Origin: Gaoshiqia sediminis
GTDB taxonomy: Bacteria > Bacteroidota > Bacteroidia > Bacteroidales > Prolixibacteraceae
Length of the DNA: 64,000 bases
Direction: 5' to 3'
Assembly: GCF_025907915.1 (NCBI RefSeq)
Contig: NZ_JAPAAF010000007.1
Location: forward strand, 118,991-182,990
The notes beneath the pieces were generated by a model. That model did no database searches, was not told the origin of the DNA, and worked only from the letters and a program-made list of their open reading frames with translations. A program made the position numbers and the translations under genes. Of this stretch, positions 1 through 9,168 are shown in pieces. Within the stretch, counting starts at the first letter, position 1. Every line of letters starts with the position of its first letter.

Positions 1-764
1 AAGTACCCCCAAACAATCGCCAGCATGAACATATAGCGGGTGAAATCGTGCAGGTGCGAGCGGTTAAGCATGTTTAAGTGACCATTTCGGTGAAGTAAAA
101 TAACAATCAGGGTGATGATGGCCGAACCATGCAAAAAGGCCGAAATAAAAGTCTTAGCCGCAAACAAAGTACTGAACCAATGCACCTCGAGCGACATCAG
201 CATATCGATGGCGAAAACCGAAAAACTGACAGCCACAATGAAGATAAATATTTTGGACAGTTTCTCGGAACGGTGGAAGTGGGCCAGCCCTCCTTCAATG
301 TCTTCCTTTAGTGAAGTTTGTCGCATGAGTTTGGTCAGCAAAATCCATAGGGAAAAAAATATCACTAGCCGCACGGCCAGGAACGGGGTGTTCAGAAAGG
401 GTGCTTTGTGTTGGATCAACCGATCGGTGGCAAGTGTTTCCTGGTGCGACCATTCGTACAATGAATGAACGCCAATAAGCAAGATTAAAAAGAAAACGGC
501 TGCAAACGGGATGTATGCCGCCATGGCTTCGGGAATGCGCTTAAAAGCTGCCGACCAGCCTGCCTGTGCAATGTATTGGATACTGATGAAAAATGCAGCG
601 CCAATGGCCAGCGAAACGAAGTAGAAATTATTCAGCAGGTAATTGGCCCAGGTTCTTTGCGGGTCGGTAAAAAATCCGATTGCAAACGAAATAACGCCAA
701 TGGTAATCAAGGCGTAAGTGAAATATTTCAGGTTTTTGGGGGCAACAAATCTTTCTTCGGTCAT
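1..764 (-). CDS. actF: ActF, NrfD-like quinol-binding membrane subunit of alternative complex III (partial)
   Basis: The gene starts at an ATG (764, minus strand) and runs off the left edge, so only about 254 N-terminal residues are visible. They form at least six hydrophobic segments, near residues 14-32, 45-65, 78-103, 130-150, 175-198 and 205-232, as expected for the second NrfD/PsrC-like integral membrane subunit of ACIII. In this family ActC and ActF are the membrane subunits for quinol oxidation and possible proton movement. It is the sixth gene of a co-directional actABCDEF run, 24 bases after actE. The position and the polytopic character support the assignment. The C-terminus and any following oxidase genes lie outside the window. 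Confidence 0.85.
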   Translation of the reverse strand, partial: MTEERFVAPKNLKYFTYALITIGVISFAIGFFTDPQRTWANYLLNNFYFVSLAIGAAFFISIQYIAQAGWSAAFKRIPEAMAAYIPFAAVFFLILLIGVHSLYEWSHQETLATDRLIQHKAPFLNTPFLAVRLVIFFSLWILLTKLMRQTSLKEDIEGGLAHFHRSEKLSKIFIFIVAVSFSVFAIDMLMSLEVHWFSTLFAAKTFISAFLHGSAIITLIVILLHRNGHLNMLNRSHLHDFTRYMFMLAIVWGY

Positions 765-788
765 GATGGTAGATTTTTCCTGTTCAGC

Positions 789-1355
789 TTAGTTTTCTTG
801 TAATTCGTTCCGGATATACAGTACTGCTCTCCACCGGTCGTCGGGTTTTATCATCGACCCGTGTTCGGCCATAATTCCCCAACCAACGGAAATCACATGA
901 AAGATTTCGCCATCTGGTGCGGCTAGCATTTTGCCCGACAGCAAACTTGCCGGAGGATAAGGGAATTTTTTGGATGTGTATAAATGGCCCTGTCCGTCGC
1001 CCTTATCGCCATGGCAACTGGCACAATAAATGGTATATACTTTTTTGCCCCGTTCCAGGTTTTCACCTGATGGCAACATGGGGTTTTCAAGGCTTAGTCC
1101 TGCAGTCAGGCGGTCTTCGTCGGTTTTTGCATACGGGTACTTCATGAACCCGCGGGGGACGGTTCCTTCCGGCAGGGCCTGCATGGTTTTGCCATCCGCA
1201 TAATTGGGGTTGGGCGTATAGCTTTCGTAGGCCGGCGACTTGACCATATCGTCAAAATATTGCCATCCTGTGGTGTTCCGGTTGTGGTCACACGACCACC
1301 AAACCAGAGGGAGGGTCAGGATTAACAGGGATTTTATCGTTTTTATCAGGTTCAT
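789..1355 (-). CDS. actE: ActE, monoheme c-type cytochrome lipoprotein of alternative complex III
   Basis: This 188-residue exported cytochrome c has a hydrophobic leader ending in a lipobox-like cysteine at residue 22 and one heme-binding motif, CASCH, at residues 111-115. Methionines in the segment after residue 150 (GIMAEHGSM) are candidates for the distal heme ligand. In ACIII of Rhodothermus and Flavobacterium, ActE is a lipid-anchored monoheme subunit that passes electrons to the terminal oxidase or a soluble carrier. It sits between actD and actF in the expected order, 26 bases after actD, and is about the usual size. I am confident of its role in the complex; the exact electron acceptor is not visible. 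Confidence 0.93.
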   Translation of the reverse strand: MNLIKTIKSLLILTLPLVWWSCDHNRNTTGWQYFDDMVKSPAYESYTPNPNYADGKTMQALPEGTVPRGFMKYPYAKTDEDRLTAGLSLENPMLPSGENLERGKKVYTIYCASCHGDKGDGQGHLYTSKKFPYPPASLLSGKMLAAPDGEIFHVISVGWGIMAEHGSMIKPDDRWRAVLYIRNELQEN

Positions 1356-1381
1356 AATGTACTGTTTTTGCAGAGTGCTGG

Positions 1382-1870
1382 TTAATAAACTTCCGAAGCC
1401 CCGTTTTCTTTTAATAACTTTTCAAGGGATGTTGCTTCAAATTCGGGGGTTTCCGAATTGATGACTATCACAAATTTATTGTCGGTGGCACGTGGATCTG
1501 CTATTTTTGCTGCTTTACCCGGGAAAATTTGTGCCCGGGCCGAAAAGGTAAACAATGTTGCCAGGGTGATAATCAGGATGGTGGCTACAATAGTGACCAC
1601 CAAAAACGATGGGAACGTGTTGAATGGTTTTCCTCCAAAGTTCAACGGCCAACTGATCACAGCAGCGTAATACATTCCTCCCAAAACGGCCAAGGCGCCA
1701 AATAAGCCATAGAAAAATGCCGCATGGGTAATCCGTGTCTTTTTACCCATTCCTTCCAGAATCTCATGAATGGGGTAGGGAGTGTAAACTTCTTCAATCT
1801 GAACGCCACTGGCTTTCACCTTTTCAAAAGCTTTTACCAAATCAAATTCGTTGTCAAATACTCCGGTCAT
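1382..1870 (-). CDS. actD: ActD, DUF3341 membrane subunit of alternative complex III
   Basis: This 162-residue protein has the DUF3341 layout. A short soluble N-terminal domain (residues 1-58, with the FDNEFDLVKAFEKV and EVYTPYPIHE segments) is followed by two transmembrane helices near residues 60-84 and 94-120 and a short C-terminal tail. ActD is a structural subunit of ACIII with no cofactor. The start ATG is three bases after the actC stop, so the two are probably translationally coupled. The aromatic/proline-rich Y-T-P-Y-P-I-H-E segment is typical of the family. Identification rests on this segment, the two-helix topology and the operon position. Confidence 0.92.
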   Translation of the reverse strand: MTGVFDNEFDLVKAFEKVKASGVQIEEVYTPYPIHEILEGMGKKTRITHAAFFYGLFGALAVLGGMYYAAVISWPLNFGGKPFNTFPSFLVVTIVATILIITLATLFTFSARAQIFPGKAAKIADPRATDNKFVIVINSETPEFEATSLEKLLKENGASEVY

Positions 1871-1873
1871 AGC

Positions 1874-3250
1874 TTACTCGTGATGTTGGGTTGGTTGAAT
1901 TTCGTTGTTGAATTTCGCCACACTTTTTATTTCCGATACGGCAATCATCGGAATGTAGCGGAAGAACAGCAGTACGCCGGCTGCGAACATGCCCAGTGTA
2001 CCCACAAAAAAGCCGATCTCAATGATCGAAGGCGAATAGCTTGCCCAATTAGCCGGCAGGTAGTTTTTACTAAGCGAGGTGATCACAATGTTGAATCGTT
2101 CGTACCACATACCGACATTGATCAGGATGGAAATGATAAAAACGATCCACAGGCGCTTGCGTACTGATTTGAACCAGAACAACTGCGGCATCAGGGCGTT
2201 GAAAACAAACATGGCCCAGAACTGGAAAGCGTATTCTCCGGTAATGCGGTTTTGAAAGAACGTGTACATTTCGTATTGCGACCCGGAATACCAGGCCATA
2301 AAAATTTCGGTGAGGTAAGCTGTTCCCATAATCAGGGAGATGAAAACCAAAATTCGGCAAACTGCGTCGACGTGCGAGTCGGTAATGAAATCATTCATTT
2401 TATAAAGTTTTCGCATGAGGGTGACCAGGGTCAACACCATGGCAAAACCCGAGAAAATGGCGCCAACCACAAAGTACGGCGGGAAGATGGTGGTGTGCCA
2501 GCCGGGCTCAACTGATACGGCAAAGTCGGTAGAAACGATGGAGTGCACCGAAACAACCAGCACGGCGGCAATACCGCCCAGCACAAAACTCAGGCCTTCA
2601 AAGCGCAGCCATTCTTTGGATGAGCCGGTCCATCCAAAAGCGAAGAACCCGTAAACGGCCTTCTTGACTTTCGATTTGGTAGTGTCGCGGATGGTGGCGA
2701 AATCGGGTACCATGCCAAAATACCAGAAACTGGCCGAAATCAGCATGTAGGCCGAGATGGCCACAAAGTCCCAAAACAGGGGAGAGTTGAAATTCACCCA
2801 CAGTGGGCCGCGCGTATTTGGGTACGGGAAAATGAAGAAGAACAGCCAAGGCCGTCCCATGTGTAACAAGGGGAAGAGGCTGGCACAGAAAACGGCTACT
2901 ACCGTCATGGCTTCGGCGGCGCGGTTGATGGCTGTACGCCATTTCTGCCGTAAAATAAGCAGAAAGATGGAGAAGGCTGTCCCGGCATGTCCGATACCGA
3001 TCCACCAAACAAAGTTGATGATTGCCCAACCCCAGCCAATGGTGTTGTTTACGCCCCAGGTGCCAATCCCTTGGGTGATGGTGATATATTTACAATACAG
3101 CCCCCAGCCAAACATGGCCAAACTCACCGTCATGGCAATGTACCACCAGCGCGGAGTTTTGGCATCAATCGGCGCCAGTATTTCATGCGAAATCTGCGAT
3201 AGTGATTTATCCCCTTCAATAAGCTTTCCTCTGATCGATGTTTTATACAT
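1874..3250 (-). CDS. actC: ActC, NrfD/PsrC-family quinol-oxidising membrane subunit of alternative complex III
   Basis: This 458-residue polytopic protein has roughly ten hydrophobic segments and belongs to the NrfD/PsrC family. In ACIII, ActC carries the quinol-binding site at the periplasmic face and contacts the ActB iron-sulfur domain. An N-terminal cytoplasmic stretch (residues 1-35) precedes the first helix, and histidines and acidic residues sit in the early helices, for example IGHAGTAFS after residue 85. The ATG is 28 bases downstream of the actB stop, and actD follows after three bases. Length and position match the family. It is distinguished from the other NrfD-like subunit, actF, by operon order. 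Confidence 0.94.
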   Translation of the reverse strand: MYKTSIRGKLIEGDKSLSQISHEILAPIDAKTPRWWYIAMTVSLAMFGWGLYCKYITITQGIGTWGVNNTIGWGWAIINFVWWIGIGHAGTAFSIFLLILRQKWRTAINRAAEAMTVVAVFCASLFPLLHMGRPWLFFFIFPYPNTRGPLWVNFNSPLFWDFVAISAYMLISASFWYFGMVPDFATIRDTTKSKVKKAVYGFFAFGWTGSSKEWLRFEGLSFVLGGIAAVLVVSVHSIVSTDFAVSVEPGWHTTIFPPYFVVGAIFSGFAMVLTLVTLMRKLYKMNDFITDSHVDAVCRILVFISLIMGTAYLTEIFMAWYSGSQYEMYTFFQNRITGEYAFQFWAMFVFNALMPQLFWFKSVRKRLWIVFIISILINVGMWYERFNIVITSLSKNYLPANWASYSPSIIEIGFFVGTLGMFAAGVLLFFRYIPMIAVSEIKSVAKFNNEIQPTQHHE

Positions 3251-3278
3251 AGGTTCCAGTTTGTTTCATTTTCACAAT

Positions 3279-6227
3279 TCAGGCTTTGTTCCTCACTTTC
3301 GTTAAGTATCCAACCGATGGCAGCGTGTGCAATTCTTCCAGCAAATGATAGTTTCGTTTGTCTTTGAACAGTTTACTGATTTTGCTTTCCGGGTTGTTCA
3401 GGTCGCCAAAAACGATGGCGTTGCCGGGGCACGATTGCTGGCAAGCGGTTTTTATCTCGCCGTCCTCCAACATGCGCCCCGCCAGTTTGGCCTCCTGCTT
3501 TTTCTCCTGAATGCGTTGCACGCACATCGAGCATTTTTCCACCACCCCGCGCGAACGGACGGTTACATCGGGGTTCAGCACCATGCGGCCAAGGTCGTTA
3601 TTGGCATTATAATCGAACTTGTCGTTGTTCACGTACTGGAACCAGTTGAAACGCCGTACGCGGTACGGGCAGTTGTTGATGCAGTACTTGGTGCCCACGC
3701 AGCGGTTGTATGCCATCTGGTTCAGCCCTTCGTCGCTATGCGGGGTGGCAGCTACCGGGCAAACATTTTCGCAGGGGGCGTTGTCGCAATGCTGGCACAT
3801 CACCGGTTGGTGCGAAACATCCGGGTTGGCCGGGTCGCCCGAATAGTAGCGGTCAACCCGGATCCAGTGCATGATGCGTCGGTTGCGTACTTGCTCTTTC
3901 CCAATTACCTGCACATTGTTCTCGGCCTGGCACGAAATGGCGCAGTTGCCGCAGCCGGTGCATGAGTTCAGGTCAACGGCCATGCCCCAATGGTGGCCTT
4001 TAAATTCAATTTCTTTATAAAGTGTGACATGGTGTTTCTCAAACTCTTCGTGCAGCTCGTTCCCGGCATCCGGTTTCAGTAGGTATTCATCCAGGTTTGT
4101 TTCGCGAACAATCGGACGGCCTTCCATGCTGTGGTGTGTTTGCGAGATTGCCAGCGGGAAGGTTGTCCCGCTCGCCACTTCCACGCTAGCATTTTCGAAG
4201 TAATATTGGCGTGATCCATTTTTTTCTGTCACATAGCTGAACATGTTTTTGCCCACTCCGTCGCCAACTTTCCCGGCATGGGTGCGGCCGTATCCCAGCG
4301 CTACGGCCAGGGTATCTTTAGCCTGTCCGGGTTGAATGAAAACGGGCAATTCCAATCCGTTAATGCGGATGACGCTTTCGTTTTGCAATCCGTTTTCTTC
4401 GGCATAAGCTACCGGAACGGATGCATAATTGTCCCAGCTAATCTTGGCAATCGGGTCGGGTAATTCCTGCAGCCACGGATTGTTGGCATATTTGCCGTTG
4501 CCAAGGGCAATGCTTTCGTACAGAACCACCTCGGTTCCCGGTTTAGCGGCAGCCAATGAAGAAGCAGCCGCATTCAGGTTTTCGGGATTGAATGATGCAG
4601 TTGTGGTTGTTCCTGGTTCAAATACGCCTTTTTGCAGACTGTAATTCCAAAACAGGCGAAAGTCAGCATATTCGTTTTGCTTCGGGAAGAATTCGTTCTC
4701 CCAGGTTATTTTCAGAAATTCGGCATAGGTTTGTTCCTGTCCGGACCATTTCAGCAGGCTTTCCTGCACGCTGCGCGAGTCGAACAAAGGGGAAATGGTA
4801 GGCTGGGCCAGACTGTAAAATCCAGCTTTTGGTTCCAAATCGTTCCACGATTCCAGGTAATTCGGTTCGGGCAGGATGTATTGGCAGACTGCAGCTGTTT
4901 CGTCTTTTCGCTCGGAAAAGGAAACCGATAATTTCAGTTTTCGGATGGCAGCTTCCAGTTCCTGTCCTTTCGGATGATCATAAACCGGGTTCACACCCCA
5001 CACAAGCAGTCCTTCAATTTTACCGGCCAGGAGGTCTGCCGTCAACTGGCTGATTTCTTCATCCAGCCCCTGTTTGGTGAGCAAGGCCGAATCCCACAGC
5101 AAGGTATTGCCAAAGTTTCCCAGCAGGTGGTTGATGCCGTTCACCAGTAATTGGATATTTTCATCGTTACTGCCCGAAATTACGATCGATTGGTTTTCGT
5201 TCTCAAGTAATTCTTTGGCTAATGGAGTTACATCCACTGTGGTGCCAGGACCTGAGAATTGTTCTGCGCCTTTTGCCCCGGCAATGGCATTGTACAGGGC
5301 CAGTACCATGCCGGCTTCTTCAGAAGGTTTTACCGGGAAACGAACATCGGCGTTGGAGCCGGTGAGCGACATGTGCGACTCGATCTGGTAATGGCGCAGC
5401 ATGGTCCGCTGTCCGTCGTCCAGTCTGCGGGCTGAGGTGTAGCGTTTGGTGTATTCAACCGGCGAGAGCCAGGTGCCCAAAAAGTCGGCCCCAAAGCTGA
5501 CAACTACTTTTGACTTGTCGAACCGGTAATCAGGAATGGCGCGTTGTCCAAAGCTTTTTTGGTTGGCTGTCAGTATTCCGGATGCAGAAACAGCGTCATA
5601 CTGGATCCATTCTGCATTTGGGTAAGTTTGTAAAAATTGGGTGATTATTTTTTTTGTTGAAGGCGAAATGATGGTTTGGGTCAGCAGTACCAAACGGCCA
5701 TTATGGCTTTTCAGGTCTTCGAGAGCTTGGCCGACTTCCTGATCGGCATCAACCCAGGAGATGGGTTGGTTTTGCTTTTGTGGCCCTTTGTAGCGGGCAC
5801 CATCATATAAATTCAGTATGGACGCCTGCACCCGGGCACTGGTCCCGCTTTGGGAGATGGAACTCAGCTCGTTGCCTTCGATCTTGATGGGCCGTCCGTC
5901 GCGCACTTTCACTACCTCGCTGCAATAGTCGCCTGCATCGTAGTACGATGTGGCATAATAGTTTGCTTTTCCGGGGGTGATTTCTTCGGGTTTGATCAGG
6001 TATGGAATGGCTTTTTCTACCGGGCGCTTGCAGCTGGCAACCAGAGTGGCTGCGGCCACACTAAAACCGAGCGTTTTCAAAAAGTCTCGCCGCGAATTCC
6101 CGGCATCAACGCCTTCTTTCGATTTGTAAAGCAGGCTTTTTTGTCTGGCTTCTTCCCGGGCTTCCCGAATTCGAAGGGCTCTCGGATCTTCCAGTTCTTC
6201 AAGACTTCTCCAATATGTCTTCATCAA
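3279..6227 (-). CDS. actB: ActB, molybdopterin-oxidoreductase-like iron-sulfur subunit of alternative complex III
   Basis: This 982-residue protein fuses a large N-terminal domain resembling molybdopterin oxidoreductases with a C-terminal ferredoxin-like domain. Residues 46-75 hold a Tat-like signal (SRRDFLK) ending in a lipobox-like cysteine, which fits export and membrane anchoring. The ferredoxin region begins near residue 756 with CTGCGNCAISC, followed by CQHCDNAPCENVCP, CVGTKYCINNCP, CSMC and CQQSCP, enough for four clusters; in characterised ACIII these are three 4Fe-4S and one 3Fe-4S. The molybdopterin-like domain of known ActB proteins carries no molybdenum cofactor, and I infer the same here. 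It is 18 bases downstream of actA. This is the electron-transfer core of the complex. Confidence 0.95.
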   Translation of the reverse strand: MMKTYWRSLEELEDPRALRIREAREEARQKSLLYKSKEGVDAGNSRRDFLKTLGFSVAAATLVASCKRPVEKAIPYLIKPEEITPGKANYYATSYYDAGDYCSEVVKVRDGRPIKIEGNELSSISQSGTSARVQASILNLYDGARYKGPQKQNQPISWVDADQEVGQALEDLKSHNGRLVLLTQTIISPSTKKIITQFLQTYPNAEWIQYDAVSASGILTANQKSFGQRAIPDYRFDKSKVVVSFGADFLGTWLSPVEYTKRYTSARRLDDGQRTMLRHYQIESHMSLTGSNADVRFPVKPSEEAGMVLALYNAIAGAKGAEQFSGPGTTVDVTPLAKELLENENQSIVISGSNDENIQLLVNGINHLLGNFGNTLLWDSALLTKQGLDEEISQLTADLLAGKIEGLLVWGVNPVYDHPKGQELEAAIRKLKLSVSFSERKDETAAVCQYILPEPNYLESWNDLEPKAGFYSLAQPTISPLFDSRSVQESLLKWSGQEQTYAEFLKITWENEFFPKQNEYADFRLFWNYSLQKGVFEPGTTTTASFNPENLNAAASSLAAAKPGTEVVLYESIALGNGKYANNPWLQELPDPIAKISWDNYASVPVAYAEENGLQNESVIRINGLELPVFIQPGQAKDTLAVALGYGRTHAGKVGDGVGKNMFSYVTEKNGSRQYYFENASVEVASGTTFPLAISQTHHSMEGRPIVRETNLDEYLLKPDAGNELHEEFEKHHVTLYKEIEFKGHHWGMAVDLNSCTGCGNCAISCQAENNVQVIGKEQVRNRRIMHWIRVDRYYSGDPANPDVSHQPVMCQHCDNAPCENVCPVAATPHSDEGLNQMAYNRCVGTKYCINNCPYRVRRFNWFQYVNNDKFDYNANNDLGRMVLNPDVTVRSRGVVEKCSMCVQRIQEKKQEAKLAGRMLEDGEIKTACQQSCPGNAIVFGDLNNPESKISKLFKDKRNYHLLEELHTLPSVGYLTKVRNKA

Positions 6228-6245
6228 AGAGGGTATTTTGTTCCG

Positions 6246-7397
6246 TTAATAATGACAGCGCATGCAGTCGTTGGCGCCGATATCTTCTGCTTTTATGCTT
6301 TTTAAATCGTCTATTTCCAACTCCTCGTGCAGTTTCACGAAAGTTTCGTAATAGCCGTTTTCGGTGAACTTAACATCGGTGTCGCGGTGGCAATTAACAC
6401 ACCAACCCATCGACAAGTCGGCATGTTGGCGCATGATGTCCATCTCTTCCACGGGGCCGTGGCACTGCTGGCAATCCAGCTTGGCAACGCCAACGTGGAT
6501 GGCGTGGCTAAAGAAAACATGGTCGGGCAGATTGTGTAAACGTACCCATTCAACCGGGGTTTCAGTTTCAACAGACTCTACAATCTTGGCAATTTCAAAT
6601 TGGCCGGAGTTGGTCCCCTCGCGGATCAATACATGACAATTCATACACAGATTCATGGCAGGTATCCCGGCTGATTTGCTGTCTTCGGCGGTGTGGTGGC
6701 AATACATACAGTCGATGCCATTATCGCCAGCATGCACTTTGTGCGAAAACTTGATGGGCTGGTCAGGGGCATAATCTTGCGATCGGCCAAGTTTGATGCC
6801 TTCATCCACCAGCATTTTAACCTGAAAACCAAAGGCTCCGGCAAAAATGATGACCGGAATGATCCGGTATTTTATTTTTCGGAAGAAAATCAGTTCGAGC
6901 AGGGTCCAAGTAATGAGCAGACCGAGGAAAAGAAAAAGCAGCAGGTTGTTGATACTTGGCTTCATTGGACTTAGGCCTGTCATGGCCAAGTCGTCCAGAT
7001 AGGCCTTCACCATTTTCAGGTCTTCACCTTGAAGCTGAATGTCTTGGTGCGATTGAGCCATTTTGCTACGCGAAGGTTCGATTATGGCCGATTGAAACGA
7101 ATCAAAATCCTTTCCCAGGTACTTTGTGGCAATCGCGATGGCCGATGGGTTCCAGTTCAATGTATCGGATGGAGTCAGGTTGTGGCACGACGAGCAGGCG
7201 TTGCCTTTAGAGTTGAACGGAAGCAGTCCCTTAAAAAAACGCTCGCCGCGTTTTATGTCTTCGTGCGAGTGGCCTTCAATGAGGGGCGCATGTGGCTGAG
7301 CAAATAAAGAGAACGGTGAAGAAATAATCAGAAAAACAAATAGTATCGCCAAAGGAAAGAGTCGGAAAACAGTCTCGGCAGGGTACATGCGTTTCAT
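6246..7397 (-). CDS. actA: ActA, multiheme c-type cytochrome of alternative complex III with an extra N-terminal heme domain
   Basis: This first gene of the ACIII operon encodes 383 residues with six CxxCH motifs: CSSCH (68-72), CMYCH (230-234), CMNCH (251-255), CQQCH (309-313), CVNCH (333-337) and CMRCH (378-382). A signal peptide occupies about residues 10-34, and two hydrophobic helices (about 152-172 and 178-197) flank a basic RKIKYR loop. Positive-inside topology therefore places both the first heme and the C-terminal pentaheme domain in the periplasm. Rhodothermus marinus ActA is described as pentaheme, so the N-terminal monoheme domain is additional to that. ActA transfers electrons from ActB towards ActE. 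Leader or attenuator elements were not recognised upstream. Confidence 0.93.
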   Translation of the reverse strand: MKRMYPAETVFRLFPLAILFVFLIISSPFSLFAQPHAPLIEGHSHEDIKRGERFFKGLLPFNSKGNACSSCHNLTPSDTLNWNPSAIAIATKYLGKDFDSFQSAIIEPSRSKMAQSHQDIQLQGEDLKMVKAYLDDLAMTGLSPMKPSINNLLLFLFLGLLITWTLLELIFFRKIKYRIIPVIIFAGAFGFQVKMLVDEGIKLGRSQDYAPDQPIKFSHKVHAGDNGIDCMYCHHTAEDSKSAGIPAMNLCMNCHVLIREGTNSGQFEIAKIVESVETETPVEWVRLHNLPDHVFFSHAIHVGVAKLDCQQCHGPVEEMDIMRQHADLSMGWCVNCHRDTDVKFTENGYYETFVKLHEELEIDDLKSIKAEDIGANDCMRCHY

Positions 7398-7649
7398 TCT
7401 ACAAGCTTTAGTATGTTTTCGTTTAATCAGGGTTTTTGCAACTTACCAGATTTAACAATCATTTAAGTTGAAGGTTTTCAGCGGCCTGATAAAAAATGAA
7501 GAAAACAAGAGCGCTCGTATTGCTGAGAAACAGGAGAGATGAGTTGTTTTACGTTAATTGGTTGGTAACCAATGTGTCGGTTGGCTGACTAAGCAGTCTG
7601 ATTCATCTGGATAAATGATGAACACAGGTGACTATATAGAAAAAATCGA

Positions 7650-8780
7650 TTATCCATTTAAGTTTTGGGTCAGTTTCCGGACGATTTTCAGATTATCGAG
7701 GAACTCTTTGGCAATTACCCGAAGGATGGTATAGGCAGGAATGGCCAGAATCATCCCCAGAATTCCGGCAGCGCTTCCAGCGGCCAGGATGACGAGAAAT
7801 ATCTCGAGCGGGTGGGCTTTGACACTGCTGGAATAGATAAGTGGTTGAAAAACAATGTTGTCGATTACTTGCACAATGATGAAAACCAGCAGCATAAAAC
7901 CCAGTAGGGGCAAGGTGTGCGACATGAAATCGGCCTGGATGTTGATGGCCATACCAATTAGCAGTCCGATTGTGGCGCCCATCCATGGCCCCAAATAGGG
8001 AATAATGTTGAACAGGCCACAAAAGAGGCCGATGACGACGGCATGGTGAAAACCAATTCCAACGATCGTCAGGCCCAGCGTAACCAGGGTACCCACCATC
8101 ACCACTTCAGCCAACAGCCCGGTGAAATACCTTTTCAATAAAAAGTAAACCGATTCCATGATCTTTTTTACTTTCTCTTCGTACGTCGTTGGAACCAATA
8201 GCAGGATTGTTTCTGTAAACATATTTTCATCTTTCAGAAAGAAGAAAGTGATAAAAGATACGGAAAAGAAGGCAATGAACATTTCGCCGATTGCCCCGGC
8301 TATAAAGCCAACCAGGTCAGTCAGTTTCGAGAAATTAAGCTTGTCGCCAAAGTGAGATTTGATTATTTCCAAAAAAGTCAGTTTTTCATCCGTATTTTCA
8401 CTGCTCGAAAACTCACGCAATTGTTTTAGCGGTCCTTCCAATACGGTGATAATCGATTCGGGATTGACCGTTGATAGTTGCTCAAACTCGCTGATCAGTA
8501 ATGGAATCAGAAAGCGGATGGCGCCGATAGCAAACACCCACATCACCACAAGTGTGATAAATGCGGCCATGGTCCGTGAAACCCCGAACCTACCCAGCCT
8601 GATTTGCTGTACAAGCCGAACCAATGGCCTGCCGATGAGGGAAAGGACCGCAGCAACCAGAATATAGGTAACGATGGAGCTGAAGTACCAAATTAAAAAC
8701 ATGGCCAGTAGAATTCCGACTGTAATTAACACCGTTTTTGTTTTTCCTTGTATGCTGATCATAGCAGTGTTTTTATACAA
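7650..8780 (-). CDS. AI-2E family (PerM/YtrF-type) membrane permease
   Basis: This 376-residue protein belongs to the AI-2E transporter family. Two N-terminal helices (about residues 15-55) and a third near 68-92 precede a hydrophilic stretch (about 95-150), followed by a C-terminal helical bundle from about 165. It carries the family's conserved NIIPYLGPW segment and a later PLIYSSSVKAHPL segment. Members have been linked to export of the signal AI-2, to sodium/proton exchange and to other substrates, so the substrate here cannot be named. It is monocistronic: actA lies 250 bases downstream and a regulator pair diverges from it. Length is normal for the family. Confidence 0.85.
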   Translation of the reverse strand: MYKNTAMISIQGKTKTVLITVGILLAMFLIWYFSSIVTYILVAAVLSLIGRPLVRLVQQIRLGRFGVSRTMAAFITLVVMWVFAIGAIRFLIPLLISEFEQLSTVNPESIITVLEGPLKQLREFSSSENTDEKLTFLEIIKSHFGDKLNFSKLTDLVGFIAGAIGEMFIAFFSVSFITFFFLKDENMFTETILLLVPTTYEEKVKKIMESVYFLLKRYFTGLLAEVVMVGTLVTLGLTIVGIGFHHAVVIGLFCGLFNIIPYLGPWMGATIGLLIGMAINIQADFMSHTLPLLGFMLLVFIIVQVIDNIVFQPLIYSSSVKAHPLEIFLVILAAGSAAGILGMILAIPAYTILRVIAKEFLDNLKIVRKLTQNLNG

Positions 8781-9168
8781 ATATAGAGGATAATCTTTCC
8801 CGTCAGGTATTTGCTGCCCGTTAAACAGACAGGAAGACGGTAAGTAATGCTTTTGTGCCGGGTATAATCTTGGGAGGAACGGTTCTGCAATTTCGGGTCA
8901 TAGGTATTTTTATAAAAATTGCCTTTGTAACGAAAAAATAAACATGGTATAGTGCATTTTTTGATAAATTTGTATTTAGCCATTTTTGTACGATCAACGA
9001 AATGTACTCAGATTGGTCCGGAAGTGAAGGTCTGGCCGGATAAGGAGGTCGTTGAAATTTTGATAAGCCAGGTGTTAAGGAAAGTGTGTTGCCTGAGCTT
9101 GGGTTGTCAAAAAGTTGAAATCTGCTTATAATAAACTGATTAAGAAGACCAATAAAGAATTCAAAGGT
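8781..9168. other. Intergenic region between the AI-2E permease and the LytTR pair
   Basis: About 390 bases lie between divergent genes. No RNA gene or clear hairpin terminator was seen. A plus-strand TAAATTTG matches the Bacteroidetes -7 consensus TAnnTTTG (8965-8972), but no convincing -33 element lies at the right distance. The regulator's reading frame stays open back to a TTG at 9115, so the actual gap may be shorter. Confidence 0.5.
8965..8972 (+). promoter_or_regulatory. Possible -7 promoter box (TAAATTTG) for the LytTR regulators
   Basis: It exactly matches TAnnTTTG in the 390-base divergent intergenic region, about 190 bases upstream of the chosen start. No -33 TTTG at proper spacing was found, so this is weak. 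Confidence 0.25.

Noticed and set aside
3327..3965. 212-residue plus-strand open frame opposite actB
   Set aside because: Antisense to the conserved cysteine-rich ferredoxin part of actB.
7398..7649. tRNA or leader RNA upstream of actA
   Set aside because: No cloverleaf, riboswitch or strong hairpin recognised in the 250-base gap.
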